Assembly: GCF_000283155.1 (NCBI RefSeq)
Contig: NW_004454163.1
Location: 19,487,648 to 19,551,647, forward strand
DNA length: 64,000 bases
Direction of reading: 5' to 3'
Source: Ceratotherium simum simum
Taxonomy: Eukaryota > Chordata > Mammalia > Perissodactyla > Rhinocerotidae
Both the position numbers and the translations under genes were made by a program. A model generated the notes under the pieces. It searched no databases, was not told where the DNA came from, and worked only from the letters and a program-made list of their open reading frames with translations. Shown here piece by piece: positions 32,599 through 43,809 of the stretch; the first letter of the stretch is position 1, and each line of letters begins with the position of its first letter.

Positions 32599-33000
32599 TG
32601 ATTCACTTAAGTTAATTTTTGAATAAGGTGAGAGGTAGGTTTGAGGTTAATTTTTTTGCATATGTATGTCCAATTTAAAGGCCAATCCTTTTTCATTGAC
32701 ATGCTTTTGCCTGTCTGTCAAAAATCAACTAACTATATCTGTTTGGGTCTCTTTCTGGACTTTCTATTTTATTCCATTGACTATATATCTTTCCTTTCTC
32801 CAATATCAGGGATGTGTATTTTTAATTTAATAAGTTTATTTTTATAAGATATTGCTAGATTGCTTTCCAAACAGGCTTCGCAGTTCATCTTTTCAACAGC
32901 AATATATGAGTAAATATATTTACTAGCAAAGGGTAGAATCACTTCATTTTTTCCTGGTTAGAAGTGATATCTCAGCATTACTTCAATTCTAATTATTTTC
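32599..33000 (-). mobile_element. L1 LINE, antisense (segment 3 of 3) and a worn L1-like tail piece
   Basis: ttaatttttgaataaggtga, gttaatttttttgcatatgt and tttattccattgactatata continue the L1 to about 32850. The next 150 bp (ttgctagattgctttccaaa, cagttcatcttttcaacagc) look like a separate worn L1-like piece in the same orientation. Confidence 0.75.
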
Positions 33001-33119
33001 ACTTGGTTACTTCTCTATATTATATTGGGGAAAGGGAGAGGTAGAAGGAAAGGGCACAAGGGGAAGTGAACTTATGTTATTACACCCCACGATTCAGACT
33101 TTCTGCTAGGTGCTTTTTT

Positions 33120-33395
33120 CCTATGTTTTAAAAAAAATTTAATCTTTTTATGGTGGTAAAACATATATATATAAAATTTACCCTTTTAACCATTTTTAAG
33201 TGTATAATTCAGTGTATATTAAGTACGTTCACAATGTTGTGCAACCATCACTACTATCCGTTTCCAGAACTTTTTCATCATCCCAACCAGAGACTCTGCA
33301 CACATTAAACGCTAACTCCCCACTCCCCCCTCACCCTATTCCCCACTCACTCATGCCTGGTAACCTCTACTCTACTTCTGTAGACACTGTAGGTG
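33120..33395 (-). mobile_element. L1 LINE 3' UTR fragment, antisense
   Basis: Antisense L1M-type 3' UTR: tttatggtggtaaaacatat, ttacccttttaaccattttt, aagtgtataattcagtgtat, acaatgttgtgcaaccatca, ccagaactttttcatcatcc. Confidence 0.85.
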
Positions 33396-33429
33396 GAAGT
33401 ACAATGGAGCTTTGCCAGGTTAAGGAATA

Positions 33430-33560
33430 AAACCCTCAGCCACGGGGCGGGCAGCGTGGAGCAGTGGGAATGCCTCTTTTTGCTCCGAACCTCTCTGAGT
33501 CTTGCTTTCCTCATCTGAAAGGTAGAAATAATAACACCAGCCCTGCTGTATAAAAATCAA
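33430..33560 (+). mobile_element. MIR SINE, sense
   Basis: gcagtgggaatgcctctttt, ctctgagtcttgctttcctc and atctgaaaggtagaaataat correspond to the MIR core. Confidence 0.6.
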
Positions 33561-34994
33561 GTTTTTATACTGAGAAAACAAAAATGTCACAGATATAGAG
33601 TTACAACCAAACATATGCACCTTTGATAGGTTTATACAAAAACAAATTGTGAATACATTGATGCTATATTAGTAAAATTGTATTTTATATGCCCTAGGGG
33701 AGTTGCCCCTTTAAAGAAGTTCTATAATTAATTCTTTCATGAAGTGGAGGACTGTCAGCAAGTATGTCTGTTTTTAATATTCAGCTTTTAATCCTTGTTT
33801 CTTTCTTAGGACCAACTACGCAGAACATTGACTGGCTGAATTTAGTAAAGGTGGATGGTTGATGGAGAGCGGAGTGGAGCTGCTCAGACACGGGCAATCT
33901 GGAGAGAAGCCCTGTGAGAGGATGGGAGGTGTCTGCTTGCTCTCCCCACACCTTTTCTATAAACAGGATGGGTGGATTTGTCTTCCACCTCTGCGGGTCG
34001 AGGTAATGTGAGTCTTTGCCGAGCCAAGGAGCCAAGGTAAAGAAAAGCACACTTTCCGGAGGCTCCGTGCTTTGTGGGCCCTTCTAAGGGGCTCCAGAAA
34101 GCTCCTGGGGAAGCTCCAACTTGGTGCTCACACAGCTTAAGCACACTTTCCCTGCATGTCTGGGGACCATGGGGCCATCTTGGAGAAGCTGAGAAGATGT
34201 GTGGGATACGTCCAGCCTAGGTAGCCAGTGGCCTGGATTTAGCTTGGGTAAGTCTGGGTTTGCTTTTTCTTCTCTAGAGATTTGTTTTTCCCTTTTTTTG
34301 TTCCCCATGATGCTGAGCCAGGGGAGACCCAGGAAGAAGCAAGGAGAAGCAAGTCCCAGACACCAAGGCTGTGGGCATGACCACCAAGTGAAATGAGGCA
34401 GCACTGGTTGCTCACCTGGACAGTACAAACCAGACTCCTTGGCCAGCCTAATTTGGCTGTGGTTCACGTCATTCACATTGCTCCCTGTGTCTGGGCTGGA
34501 GCTGGGGTGGGGGGATCAGTCAACTCCCTGTGCTGGACCTGGGCCTGGGCCTGGGCCTGGAAAACGTCAGGCTATGGCTGACCATTCATAAACAACCAGC
34601 CACTCCTGGGCTGAGGACAGTTTGCCATTCACCTTGCTCCAGATTTCCAGGGTCCATGTCTGTCTGTCTGTGTTTATGTCTTGGCCCTGTAAGTGGAGTC
34701 TCTTTCCTGGGGAGGCCTGTTCTTGGAGGCCATGACCTGTGGCCACCTACTCCCTACAAGACGAGGGCCTGGGCAGGCACACCTGAGCCCTTCTGAACAT
34801 TTCAACCCTTTCAGGAGAGGCAGCCAGGATCTGTCTCCTTGGGCTAGAGCAGTGCTGGGTGGGAGCCAATACTATGGGCCCAGTGGACAATTCCTCACTG
34901 TGTGAATCAAGGGGAGGAAATGTCCCCCTGCCCAAATACATCCGCCCTCCCCTATGTTGCTCAAAATTCTACTGAGGTGAGACTCAGACGAAAC
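33561..34994. other. 1.4 kb without recognised gene or repeat family
   Basis: The left half is AT-rich, the right half GC-richer with several 60-130 codon frames on both strands, none recognised. It contains the hexamer repeat listed separately. Confidence 0.45.
34537..34560. repeat. (CCTGGG)4 hexanucleotide repeat
   Basis: Four perfect CCTGGG units. G-rich hexamers of this kind can vary in length. Confidence 0.9.
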
Positions 34995-35004
34995 AGTCAC
35001 AATA

Positions 35005-35246
35005 GAGGCTGGCCCTGCGGTGTAGCGCTTAAGTGTGCGTGCTCTGCTGCTGGTGGCCCGGGTTCGGATCCCGGGCGCGCACTGATGCACCACTTGTCAG
35101 GCCATGCTAAGGCGGCGTCCCATACAAAGTAGAGGAAGATAGGCACGGATGTTAGCCCAGGGCCAGTCTTCCTCAGCAAAAAGAGGAGGATTGATATGGA
35201 TGTTAGCTCAGGGCTGATCTTCCTCACCAAAAAAAAAAAAAAAAAA
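35005..35246 (+). mobile_element. ERE SINE, sense, body lacking the internal A-tract segment
   Basis: Head gaggctggccctgcggtgta, B box gggttcggatcccgg, then a direct step from the gtcccatacaaagtagagg segment to two tail modules and an 18-base A run. Target duplication agtcacaata (34995-35004) and agttacaata (35247-35256). Confidence 0.95.
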
Positions 35247-35274
35247 AGTTACAATAATAATAATGACAATGTTT

Positions 35275-35450
35275 TTTGCTTGAATTGTGCTTTCCAGGAT
35301 TCATTAGCTTGTTCAATCTCAATATCAGCTTCACAGTAGGTGGGCCAGGAATTGTCTCCACTATTTCATAAATGGGGACACTGGGAGGGTCAAGGAGAGG
35401 AAGCGGGCTCTGGCTGGGGTCAGGTGGCCTGGGTCCCATCCTCATTCTGT
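35275..35450 (-). mobile_element. MIR SINE, antisense
   Basis: cagcttcacagtaggtgggc, ataaatggggacactgggag, gtcaaggagaggaagcgggc and a ggtcaggtggcctgggtccc end match antisense MIR in order, though diverged. Confidence 0.6.
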
Positions 35451-36279
35451 CACTGTCACTGTCAAAGAGAACAAACGACTCCTTCTCTAAACTTAGTTTC
35501 CTGATTTGAATGTGTTTTGTAATTTATAACATTCTTTTCATTTAAGTACGACATATTGGTTAAGGGCTGGCCTTTATGTACTGATGTGAAGGGTCTCCAA
35601 GATAAGGTGCTAAGTACAGAGAGAAGCAGGTGGAATGTGGGTACAATCTGATGCTATTTGAGTTTTTAAAAAATGGCTATATATCCACACGCACACCTGA
35701 TTGTATTTGTGCATGACCTTCACAGGGGGGATATACAGAGCATGTTGTTGGCAGGAGTGAGGGTAGGAGCAGGGTGTAGAGGGTGGTGGGAGGGAGGAAG
35801 TCACGGGTGGGTGGGAGGTTGACTTTATATCCCTTTGTACCTTTTAATTTTCTACCATGCATAAACAAAATTTAAAAATAAAAATATTTTATATTGGAGG
35901 TCTTAAGGTTTTATTTTGATGTAAATGATATGAGACGCTTTATGTGCATAAAGGAATTATTATCATTATCTGAGGGGGTTCCTTAAAGACTATTATCACC
36001 ATTAGACTTGACAACAATGTGTATTGGGAAAATGATGGGTTTAAGAATTGAGTAAGCATGAGTTAAATTTGGCCTCTGGTTTTCTCATCTGAAAAATTGG
36101 GGGAGAGGGAGGGAATAACAGCTATTATGAGTTATGAGAAATAAAATGAAAATATGAAACACCAGGTGCAGTGTAGGGCATGTCCTTCTCCCTTCCTGTG
36201 ACCTGTGCCAGCAGGGCTCTGGGGAAATGGAAAACTTGTGTGTTTCAAGTAAGTGTTGACCTCAGGGAAGGTCTCTAGG
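35451..36279. other. Stretch with no confident feature
   Basis: AT-rich. A worn MIR-like patch may lie at about 36060-36180 (ctggttttctcatctgaaaa). Confidence 0.45.
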
Positions 36280-36590
36280 GCAGTACCATCCAATAGAAAT
36301 ATAATGCAAGCCACATATTAAATTGTAGGTTTTCTAGTGGCTGCGTGAAAAAAAGTACAAATAAACAGGTGACATTAATTTTAATAATATATTTTAATTA
36401 ACTCAATATATTTAAAATGTAATTTTAGCATATAATCAATATAAATTATTCCTGGGATATTTTACATTTATTTTCATACTGAGTCTTTGAAATCCAGTGT
36501 GTAATTTACACTTACATCTCAATTCGGAGCAGCCCCATTTCAGCTGATCAATAGCTGCATGAGGCTAATAGCTGCCATTTTGGAGAGAAT
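36280..36590 (+). mobile_element. MITE-like nonautonomous DNA transposon (hAT-type, family uncertain)
   Basis: Characteristic order: cagtaccatccaatagaaat, gcaagccacatattaaattg, tttctagtggctgcgtgaaa, ttttaataatatattttaat, gagtctttgaaatccagtgt, catctcaattcggagcagcc and gctgcatgaggctaatagct. Ends show worn inverted complementarity. I recall this as a common mammalian hAT-derived repeat but cannot name the subfamily with certainty. Confidence 0.6.
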
Positions 36591-36895
36591 ACCTGGAGAG
36601 TGTGGGCTCTTTTCCAGGGATGACACAGTAGAAGTTTCCGGATACCCAGGGGCCTGGAGCTGGAGCTTAAAGGAGGAAGGTGATGGAAGTAAAACCAAGT
36701 TTGCTCAGTCCAGGCTGTGATTAGGTAATAAAAGCACAGAACATGCTTGAGTAAATAAATACGAGGCTGTGCGCTCTGCCCCGTGAGGCTGTCCTCCCAT
36801 CACCCCGAGGAAGGTCAAGTGCTTTCACTGCTGTGGTGACGTGGACAGGGAACTGGAAGGGAGGCAGGACAGAGGGCAGGGAAAGGGCTGGGTGC
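36591..36895. other. Repeat-free DNA, possibly regulatory
   Basis: Contains gattaggtaataaaagcac and taaataaatacgaggctgtg, and is GC-richer to the right. No gene signal. Any regulatory role is speculative. Confidence 0.3.
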
Positions 36896-37544
36896 CGTCT
36901 CTGTGTGACCTCTGTTGTCCACTCTCCTGGTCTCTCTTCTCTCCTTCTTACTCTTCACTGTGAGCTCTTGGTCGGCCCGAGCTCTAAATGTCAGTGCTCT
37001 GGTGGTCTTGTTTTGAGCCTTTTTCTCTCCCTATGCTATACATCGCTCTCTTCTCATGGCACCAGGTCCTTCCACGGGCTCACTCTCCAGTGCTCCCCTG
37101 AGCTCGAGTCTACTGCATTGAGTCCAGAGTCTTCTCAGCATCTCAACTCGGGTCTCCCATCTCCTTCCTCCCCACGCTTGCTCCTCCTCCTGCCCTCTTT
37201 CATTTGCCTGAGTAAGAAACTTGGGATGAAATGTGGCTCCTTTCCTTCCTTCCACTTCCAAACCTTGTCAATTCTCTCTCCCAAATATCTATTGAGTGTT
37301 GAGAGATATTTCTCACTGAATTGCTGCAACAGTATCCTAATTTGTTCTTCTATATCTAATTTTGCCCATACCCAATCCGTTCTCCATCCTGCAGTCAGCA
37401 TATCCTCTAGCTTAGATTCTATTCTGTAAATTTTTCGCCTAAAATGTCACTTCTCACCATTGTCCCTGGATGAAGTCCAAAGTCTGTGTGTGTCCCCAGC
37501 CAACTTCTGAGATCTCATCTCTCTCCACTTCCTCTCTTGACCTC
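36896..37544 (+). mobile_element. L2 LINE, ORF2 region, sense (left of MLT1)
   Basis: Worn L2 reverse-transcriptase ORF and following sequence: ctctaaatgtcagtgctctg, ttgtcaattctctctcccaa, atatctattgagtgttgaga, ctgcaacagtatcctaattt and gcctaaaatgtcacttctca line up in consensus order. The 198-codon open frame here (36833-37429) is L2-derived text in a drifted frame, not a host gene. Confidence 0.65.
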
Positions 37545-37985
37545 TGTAGTGGATTGAATAGTAACCCCCAAAATTCATGTCTACCTGGAACCTCAGAATG
37601 TGACTTTATTTGGAGATAGAGTCTTTGCAGATGAAATTAGTTAAAGATCGAGATGAGTTCATTCTGGATTAGGTGGGCCCTAAATCCAATGACAAGTGTC
37701 CTTATGAGAAGAAGAGAAGACACAGCGAGACACAGAGAGAAGGCGGCCATGTGAAGACAGAGGCAGAGGTGGAGTGATATAAAACACCAAGGATTGCCAG
37801 GAGCCACTAGAAGCTAGGAGGAAGCAAGGAAGCATTATCCTCCAGAGCCTTCAGAGGGAGTATAGCCCTGATGATACCTTGATTTTGGACTTCTAGCTGG
37901 CAGAACTGTGAGAAGTTAAATTTCTGTTGCTTTAATCCACCAAGTTTGTGGTAATTTGTTATGGCAGCCTTAGGAAACCAATACA
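37545..37985 (+). mobile_element. MLT1-type solo LTR (MLT1B/C-like)
   Basis: tgtagtggattgaatagtaa, ccccaaaattcatgtctacc, gatgaaattagttaaagatc, gaggcagaggtggagtgata, ggacttctagctggcagaac, caccaagtttgtggtaattt and taggaaaccaataca. It divides an L2 copy. I could not settle a 5-bp target duplication. Confidence 0.9.
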
Positions 37986-38318
37986 CTCTGTCTGTTTCAG
38001 CTGTAATGAGCTACTTGCATTTCTTTGTCCTTGCTGTTCCTTCATGCTCTTCTACTGCCCACCTCCCTTTCCCTTCAGCCTGACTAATGGAAGCCTCTTG
38101 ATGTGTGTCCCCAGCTGGGCTAGGTGGTCTCCTCTGTGGCCCCAGAGCACATGGATCTCTACGTACTAATTGCCTTTCTACTTACCTGAATCCCCCACTA
38201 GACTGGGAGTCCTGTGAGGACAGAGACATCTTAGGGACACATCCAATATTCCTCCCATGCTCAGCCAATGCCTGGCTTGCAGCAGATCCTGAGTAAGCAT
38301 TTGTGGAATACCTGAATG
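37986..38318 (+). mobile_element. L2 LINE, sense (right of MLT1)
   Basis: Continues the same L2: gctgttccttcatgctcttc, ccactagactgggagtcctg, tgaggacagagacatcttag, caatgcctggcttgcagcag and gagtaagcatttgtggaata, the conserved 3' end. Confidence 0.7.
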
Positions 38319-38319
38319 C

Positions 38320-38470
38320 TATCTTCTCTGTCAGGCATTACTCTTTGTGGGTATTATTTCTAGTTATCCTTGTAAAACCATTCTAAGTTAGATATTATTA
38401 TTATTTATTTTTAATTCAAGACATGGAAACCAAGGCTAAGGGCCTTCAGAGGCTGACCTGTAAGGGCATA
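38320..38470 (-). mobile_element. MIR SINE fragment, antisense
   Basis: ttatccttgtaaaaccattc, gatattattattatttattt, gacatggaaaccaaggctaa and gggccttcagaggctgacct follow the antisense MIR order. Confidence 0.55.
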
Positions 38471-39239
38471 AAATTAGGTCTATATACAGGCCTTGTAATC
38501 AACAGGAATTTGGAAACTTATTTTGGGCTCTATACAGCCTGGCTGTCAAAGCTGTATTTCTCATTGTCCAAAGTCCAAAGGTCAGGGTTTGCTGAGGGAT
38601 GTGCTTATGACATCAAGTGGGAAACAGTGGTGGTCACTGTTAAGGGGGCAGAGTAACGCTGAGAAGGAGAGTCTAGTGCTCAGGAAGGGTTGAGAATCAA
38701 TGGAAGAATGGAGGAACCCAGAAGCCTTGGGTGCCTCCATAGGAGGGGAACCCGCAAGGTGATAGACGATGAGGATGGGGAAGCTGCGAAGATAAAGGCA
38801 AACTTGGCCAAGTTGTAATTGTGCCTTGGCTGGGTGGTGGGGAGTGGGGCTATCACAGATTCCGGAAGGAAAGAGCATTCCCAGAGACTTGCCCCCCGGG
38901 GCCTCTATGAACCATCCCACCTACCAAACCCATTTCCTACCCCCTGCTCCCATCAGGTGCCCTTCCCCAACTGTGCCCCACCCTCACTTTGGCCCCAGTG
39001 GGCTCCAGGCTTCACTGGCCACTGGGTCTTGGTTTCTGTGGTCTGCTCACCTGTCTCCCCCAGATGAGGCCTGGGCCACACTCACCTCCTGCAGAAGCTT
39101 CCCTGCACTGGGCCCAGTGGTCTCCCTGGAGGCTGAATTCCTTCCACTTTACTTATTACCCTCATTCTATGGGCTCTGTCCACGTGCACCCCATCTCCCG
39201 TGTCTGTCTCCTGCCCTGGAGAGCTGGGGCAGAGTCCTA
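38471..39239. other. Stretch with no confident feature
   Basis: Worn L2-like pyrimidine text is possible at about 38930-39200, but no landmark is clear. Overlapping open frames up to 152 codons have no recognisable product. Confidence 0.4.
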
Positions 39240-39475
39240 TTGTGCAAAGAGCCTGGGCTTTGGAGGCCCCACACCTGCGGGTGAATTGTTGCTTATTAGC
39301 AATGTAACTTTGAGCAAATGATTAACCTTGCAGCCCAGCCTCTGTTTCTTCATCCATAAAATGGGAATAATGACCCCTTCCACTTAGGGTTGTTGTGAAG
39401 ATAACAAGAGGCGATGTACAGAATGTCCTTGGCATATAGTAGGTGATTGATAAATTCATGTTGATTAACCAGGCA
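39240..39475 (+). mobile_element. MIR SINE, sense, nearly full length
   Basis: caaagagcctgggctttgga, gtgaattgttgcttattagc, aatgtaactttgagcaaatg, cctctgtttcttcatccata, aaatgggaataatgacccct, gttgttgtgaagataacaag and ggcatatagtaggtgattga: all MIR landmarks in order. Confidence 0.88.
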
Positions 39476-39499
39476 ACTGGATAATCATTGCCATCGTTA

Positions 39500-39660
39500 T
39501 AACTAAGATCAGGGAGCACTTGCTTATTTTCTCTTTTAATACAGTCAGCTTGTGGATCTCTATTAGTTTCATTTTGCAGATACGGACAATAAGGTTCAGA
39601 CAAATTGTCAAGTACTCAAGGCACATTTGGGGCTGCCCTGAGGCCTTCTGGCCTTAGATA
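39500..39660 (-). mobile_element. MIR SINE fragment, antisense
   Basis: cattttgcagatacggacaa, taaggttcagacaaattgtc and aagtactcaaggcacatttg match the antisense MIR core, opposite in orientation to its neighbour. Confidence 0.6.
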
Positions 39661-39779
39661 CTCTGCTTTCTCTACCCCAGTGCTCCTTGGGTGGGTATGA
39701 CAGGTGTAGGGACAATTGTCACTGTTTTGGCTCTGCTCCCAGGCTGAGAGCACACTCTTGGCTCAACAGGCACTCTCCA

Positions 39780-40225
39780 GGGTGTCAAAAGTTCAGAAAA
39801 AAACAGAAGTAAAACTAACGAGTCACTGAAGTAGTAACTAGTAAAAGTTTATTGTGCACACACCAAAAAGACAGTTTGCAAACCGGGAGCATGTAAACCA
39901 AAATGTGGAATAAGGCTCAGAGGTATATTGTCATAAAGCAGCTTATACAGTGAGAAGGCAGGGACTGTTTATTCTTCACAGTGATGGGTTATAATATTAA
40001 GAATTTTCTTAAATTAAAGGGAATTGGTTAATGGTTACCTCATATCAATTTTGGAGAACAATTTAAGTTTCACTTATGATTTTCAGAGGCATAAGCCAGA
40101 AGTGACCCGGGTCAAGTTAGCCTTGTTTGTCTTGCAAAATAAGCTAAATTAAGTTTTTTGTACGACTAAACTGGTTTTCTCTACTCAGGGAATTTTAAGT
40201 CTGGTCTCCGATTGTGTTTGATTTT
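39780..40225 (-). mobile_element. Probable LTR, antisense, family not named
   Basis: Looks like one unit with a reversed polyadenylation signal (gtaaaagtttattgtgcaca) near its left edge, as expected for an antisense LTR. Other phrases are caaaccgggagcatgtaaac, gtcataaagcagcttataca and ccagaagtgacccgggtcaa. I cannot name the family and see no target duplication. Confidence 0.35.
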
Positions 40226-41905
40226 AACAGGGGTCTTTTCGACAGAACTCAAGCTTGGGAAGCGTGGCTGGTGCTTCCAGATGCGGGGCAGATGGGAAGG
40301 GCCTGTCATGAACGGCTGCAGGCTCTGGTCCTTTGCAAAGGTACTGGGCTGTGCCATGTTTTGATGTGTTTTCCTGTGTTATTGCGTGTGCGGCACTCCT
40401 GCTCATGTCCTGGGGCAACGGTGGGGCTGGGCACATGCTCTTTGTCTCCTTTTCCCTCTTGGTCCTTTCCATGTCTGGCATTGGGGCCACCAGGGTGGTC
40501 TGGAACATCACATATTTTGTAGCAGTGCATGTTTTCTTAGGGCAGGGGTGGAGCTGAGGAGAGAAAGCCTGGAGGAGGGAGGAGGAGGATGGGGAATGAT
40601 GGTGTTGAGTCTTTCTGGAAAGACACTGAGGAGACAGGATCTGCTTGTGCTTCTGCTCGGGCTGGCCTGAGGTCACATGGATGGGAGACCAACAGGAGGA
40701 TCCAACTCTGAGTCAGCAGAACCCAGAAAGGTCGCTGTAGGACCTCCTGGGCAGGAGACAGGGCTGGTGCCTGGCTCATGGCCTCCTTCTCTGCAGGCCC
40801 TGACAAGAAGCATGTGGATTTGCCAAGGTGCCATGTCCAGGCTGGGGCCTGGCTTCCTGTGCCAAGGGCAGGGAGCTGAGGAATTTAGTGACACATTTTC
40901 AGCATTCACTAACCTAGCTCCCCAGATTTTGATCATAGCTGTAGAAATGATCTCATGTGGTTTTTTTTTTCTCTTCAAATTTTATTAAGAAAATAAAAGA
41001 TTGCTCTACCTTCACAACCCCACCGGTGTCACCAACCTCTTTTCTCCTCTCCATGCCCTGGCTGTGTCACATGGTGCAGCAGTGTCTGGTGGACAAGGGG
41101 TGCCCCAGCTCTGGGTGGGGGGTGGTCTCCCGACTGCTCAACTGACACCGCTCTCAGCCCCAGCCCAGGAGCGCAGAGGGAAGAGGAAGAGGGTTCCAGG
41201 CTGTTCCATGCTGCCAACCTCTCTGCTCTCAAGAGAGAGCAGCGGTCTTTGGGGAGACCTGCTGGCTGGAAGGTGTGGATAGTGGAAGCTAAGAAAGGGG
41301 AAAATGCAGCCAATCTTGGGCTTGAGGGGGAGCTGAAAGAGCGAGCTGGTGAATGAGGCTGACAGGGATTGAGAGGGGATCCAGAAATGTCTCTCAGGGC
41401 CCCTCCAGCCCCAGGCCTTGTCCCCCTCTCCCTCCTGGAGTTGCTGAGCTTGGATGTCCCTTGAAAGTCGTACAGTTTGCTTCCTCCCGTCTGCCCTCCC
41501 CTTGCCCAGCCGGGCCAGCGTTCCTGGGAGGCCGTGTGTGCCTGGGGCTCCTTCTGTGGCCAACTCAGCCCCTCAGACCGCCTCCGGGGCCAAAGTGAAG
41601 CTGGTGAGGCCCAGAGGCCAGGGACCTCTTTGAATAGGGAGGGGGGCGCAAAGGTGGAGAAGAGGAGGGAAAAAGGGGGGTTTGATCTGGTGATTTAATT
41701 CGCGTATGGTGTTCGGCTGCACCAAAATACACAACAAATGAGACCCAGCCTCTGACCTCTCAGCACTCGAGTTCAAAATGGTCATTGGTAACCTAGACAC
41801 AAGAGCAGGAGACCGTATAGCCGACCACACCAGCAACTACCTTTTGAAGTGAGAGGAAAGCTAGTTATCATGAGTTGGAGTATAGAAAAGTGTGTTGATT
41901 TTTTT
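40226..41905. other. 1.7 kb GC-rich DNA with no recognised gene or repeat
   Basis: Open frames up to 150 codons overlap on both strands in the same intervals, the usual chance signature of GC-rich DNA. No exon, CpG island or named repeat was recognised. Confidence 0.45.
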
Positions 41906-42093
41906 TTTCTTTTGCCGAGGAAGATTCGCCCTGAGCTAATATCTGTGCCAGTCTTCCTCTATTTTTCAGTATGTGGGCTGCCAGCACAGCATGGCCGCTA
42001 ACAGAGCAGTGTAGTTCCATGGCCTGGGAACTGAACTGGGGCCGCCAAAGTGGAGTGTGCTGGACTTAACCACTAGGCCACTGTGGCTGGCCC
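41906..42093 (-). mobile_element. ERE SINE, antisense, short and diverged
   Basis: ttttgccgaggaagattcgc at the left, gctgccagcacagcatggcc in the middle and actgtggctggccc as the head at the right. Target duplication tgtgttgattttttt (41891-41905) and tgtgttgactttttt (from 42096). Confidence 0.92.
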
Positions 42094-42119
42094 TCTGTGT
42101 TGACTTTTTTTAATTAGAG

Positions 42120-42600
42120 GGAAGCCTCTTTACCTAAGAGTCCAAAAAGCAAATCTGATCATTTTATCCCCTTGCCTAATATCATCCTCTGGCTCCTCAG
42201 AGCAAAAGGCCCCAAACCTCAGCTCTGCCTGCCTTTGCAGTGTCATCTCCTGATGCTCCTACCTTGCCCCTGACATCCTACCTGATTCCAACTACCTGCC
42301 GTTCCCAACATACCATGCCGGCTACACCTGTCACCTTCCCCATCCTCTTCTCCTTCTGGAATGTCTTACCTTCGTTCTCAGCCTGTTGAGCTTCCACATA
42401 GCCTCCAAGACCAATCGACTCACAGGTGAAGATTTCCTTGCTCTTTGCCCTCCATTCTGAGTTAGTCACTTCTTCTTGACCTTCACTTCCCATCCTTTAA
42501 TGGTCAATTCCACATCACATCATCTTTATATGGTGCCCAGCACACAGTGGTCCTCAATATATTCCTACCCACGCAGTCCCTCCTCACATGGACCCCAAAC
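42120..42600 (+). mobile_element. L2 LINE 3' region, sense
   Basis: aagcaaatctgatcatttta, tcctctggctcctcagagca, ctcttctccttctggaatgt, gttagtcacttcttcttgac and gcccagcacacagtggtcct. A longer L2 copy with most 3' landmarks. Confidence 0.7.
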
Positions 42601-43009
42601 AAATGCAAAGCCCTCCCTGGTGACCCTAGTCAGCTCCCCTCGACTGCCTAAAACAAGTGCCCTATTTCCTTCATTCTAAGACTCACTTTAAAAAAAACAC
42701 TTGAGGGCACCTTAATTAAGGCGTGTCATATAACCTACATGTATATTTAGTGTGACAGTGCCCCCCCCAAATTGTTATTACATTGATGACATTTCTTATA
42801 ATTCATGTCATCTTAGAATCAAGGAAACTCTTTAGTTCAAACTTTACCCTCTTACTCATAGCTCTCAACCCTCCTTTTCCAAGTAATTTTAGCAGGATTA
42901 GTATCATCCTGTTTCTCAGCCAAAAAGAGAGCTCTCAGAAACTCCTTCAAGTTCTTGCTGCTATCTGCACCTGTTCTCTGTGTCCCACAACTTCCCACTC
43001 TTTCTCTGC

Positions 43010-43171
43010 TCTAAGTGCATTGGGTTCAAAATCCTGGCTCTGGGCGGGATTTGATCATGGGCAAGATGGAGTGTCCTCATCTGAAAATGTGAGTGAATAG
43101 TATCTACCTCAGAGGTGCCAAGAAATTAAATAAAATAATCCATGTAAAGTTCCCAGGACCTGGTACATTAG
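43010..43171 (+). mobile_element. MIR SINE, sense
   Basis: gggttcaaaatcctggctct, gatggagtgtcctcatctga, gtatctacctcagaggtgcc, aataatccatgtaaagttcc and caggacctggtacatta match MIR. Confidence 0.75.
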
Positions 43172-43682
43172 GTATATTCTCTTCCTGTTGCTGCTGTAGC
43201 CAATTCCCACAAACTTAATGGCTTAAAACAACACACATTTACTGTCTTACAGTTCTGTAGGTTAGAAATCCCACACAGTGCTCACTGAGCTAAGTCCAGA
43301 GTGTCAGCAAGGTTGTGTTCCTTCCTGGAGGCTCTAGGGGAGAATCTGTTTACTTGTCTTTTCCAGCTTCTAGAGGCCACCAACTTTCCTTGGCTCATGG
43401 CCCCTTCCTCCAGGCAGCAACTTGGGCCAAATCCTTCTCATGCTGCCATCTTTCTGGTTCTTTGACTCTGGCTTTCCTGCCTCCCTCTGCCGCTCGTAAG
43501 GGCCCTTGTGATTATATTGGGTTCTCTGGATAATCCAGGGTAACTTCTCCGTCTCAAGGTCCATACCTTTAATCACATCTGCAAAGTCCCTTTTGTCATA
43601 TAAGGTAACATATTCCTAACAGGTTCGGGGGATTAGGACATGGATGTCTTTGGGGGGCCATTATTCTGCCTACCAAATTATA
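43172..43682 (-). mobile_element. MLT1-type solo LTR, antisense
   Basis: cctgttgctgctgtagccaa, cttaatggcttaaaacaaca, ggaggctctaggggagaatc, agcttctagaggccaccaac, gtgattatattgggttctct, aatcacatctgcaaagtccc and gccattattctgcctaccaa are the antisense MLT1 order. Near full length. Confidence 0.92.
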
Positions 43683-43744
43683 TAAAATCTCAATAAATGA
43701 AAACTCCTTCATGTCTGCTGGCTCTTTCCCCTCAGTGTACGTTC

Positions 43745-43800
43745 TCTCATCAATAAAATAAAATGAAATGAAATAAAACAAAACCAAAATAAAATAAAAC
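43745..43800. repeat. A-rich (AATAA/AAATG)n simple repeat
   Basis: Imperfect A-rich pentamer run: aaaataaaatgaaatgaaat then aaaacaaaaccaaaat. Possibly the remnant of a retrotransposon tail. Confidence 0.8.
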
Positions 43801-43809
43801 TCCGTTCCA

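Noticed and set aside
33781..33850. Splice acceptor-like tract (tttctttcttag) before 33810
   Set aside because: A lone polypyrimidine-AG is frequent by chance. No downstream frame, donor or partner exon supports it.
36833..37429. 198-codon open frame on the + strand
   Set aside because: Most of it overlaps worn L2 sequence, and its translation is not a plausible host protein. It is a drifted frame through repeat DNA.
40224..40676. Coding exon from 150-codon minus frame with overlapping plus frames
   Set aside because: Several frames are open at once in GC-rich DNA, none resembles a protein, and no splice pattern is visible.
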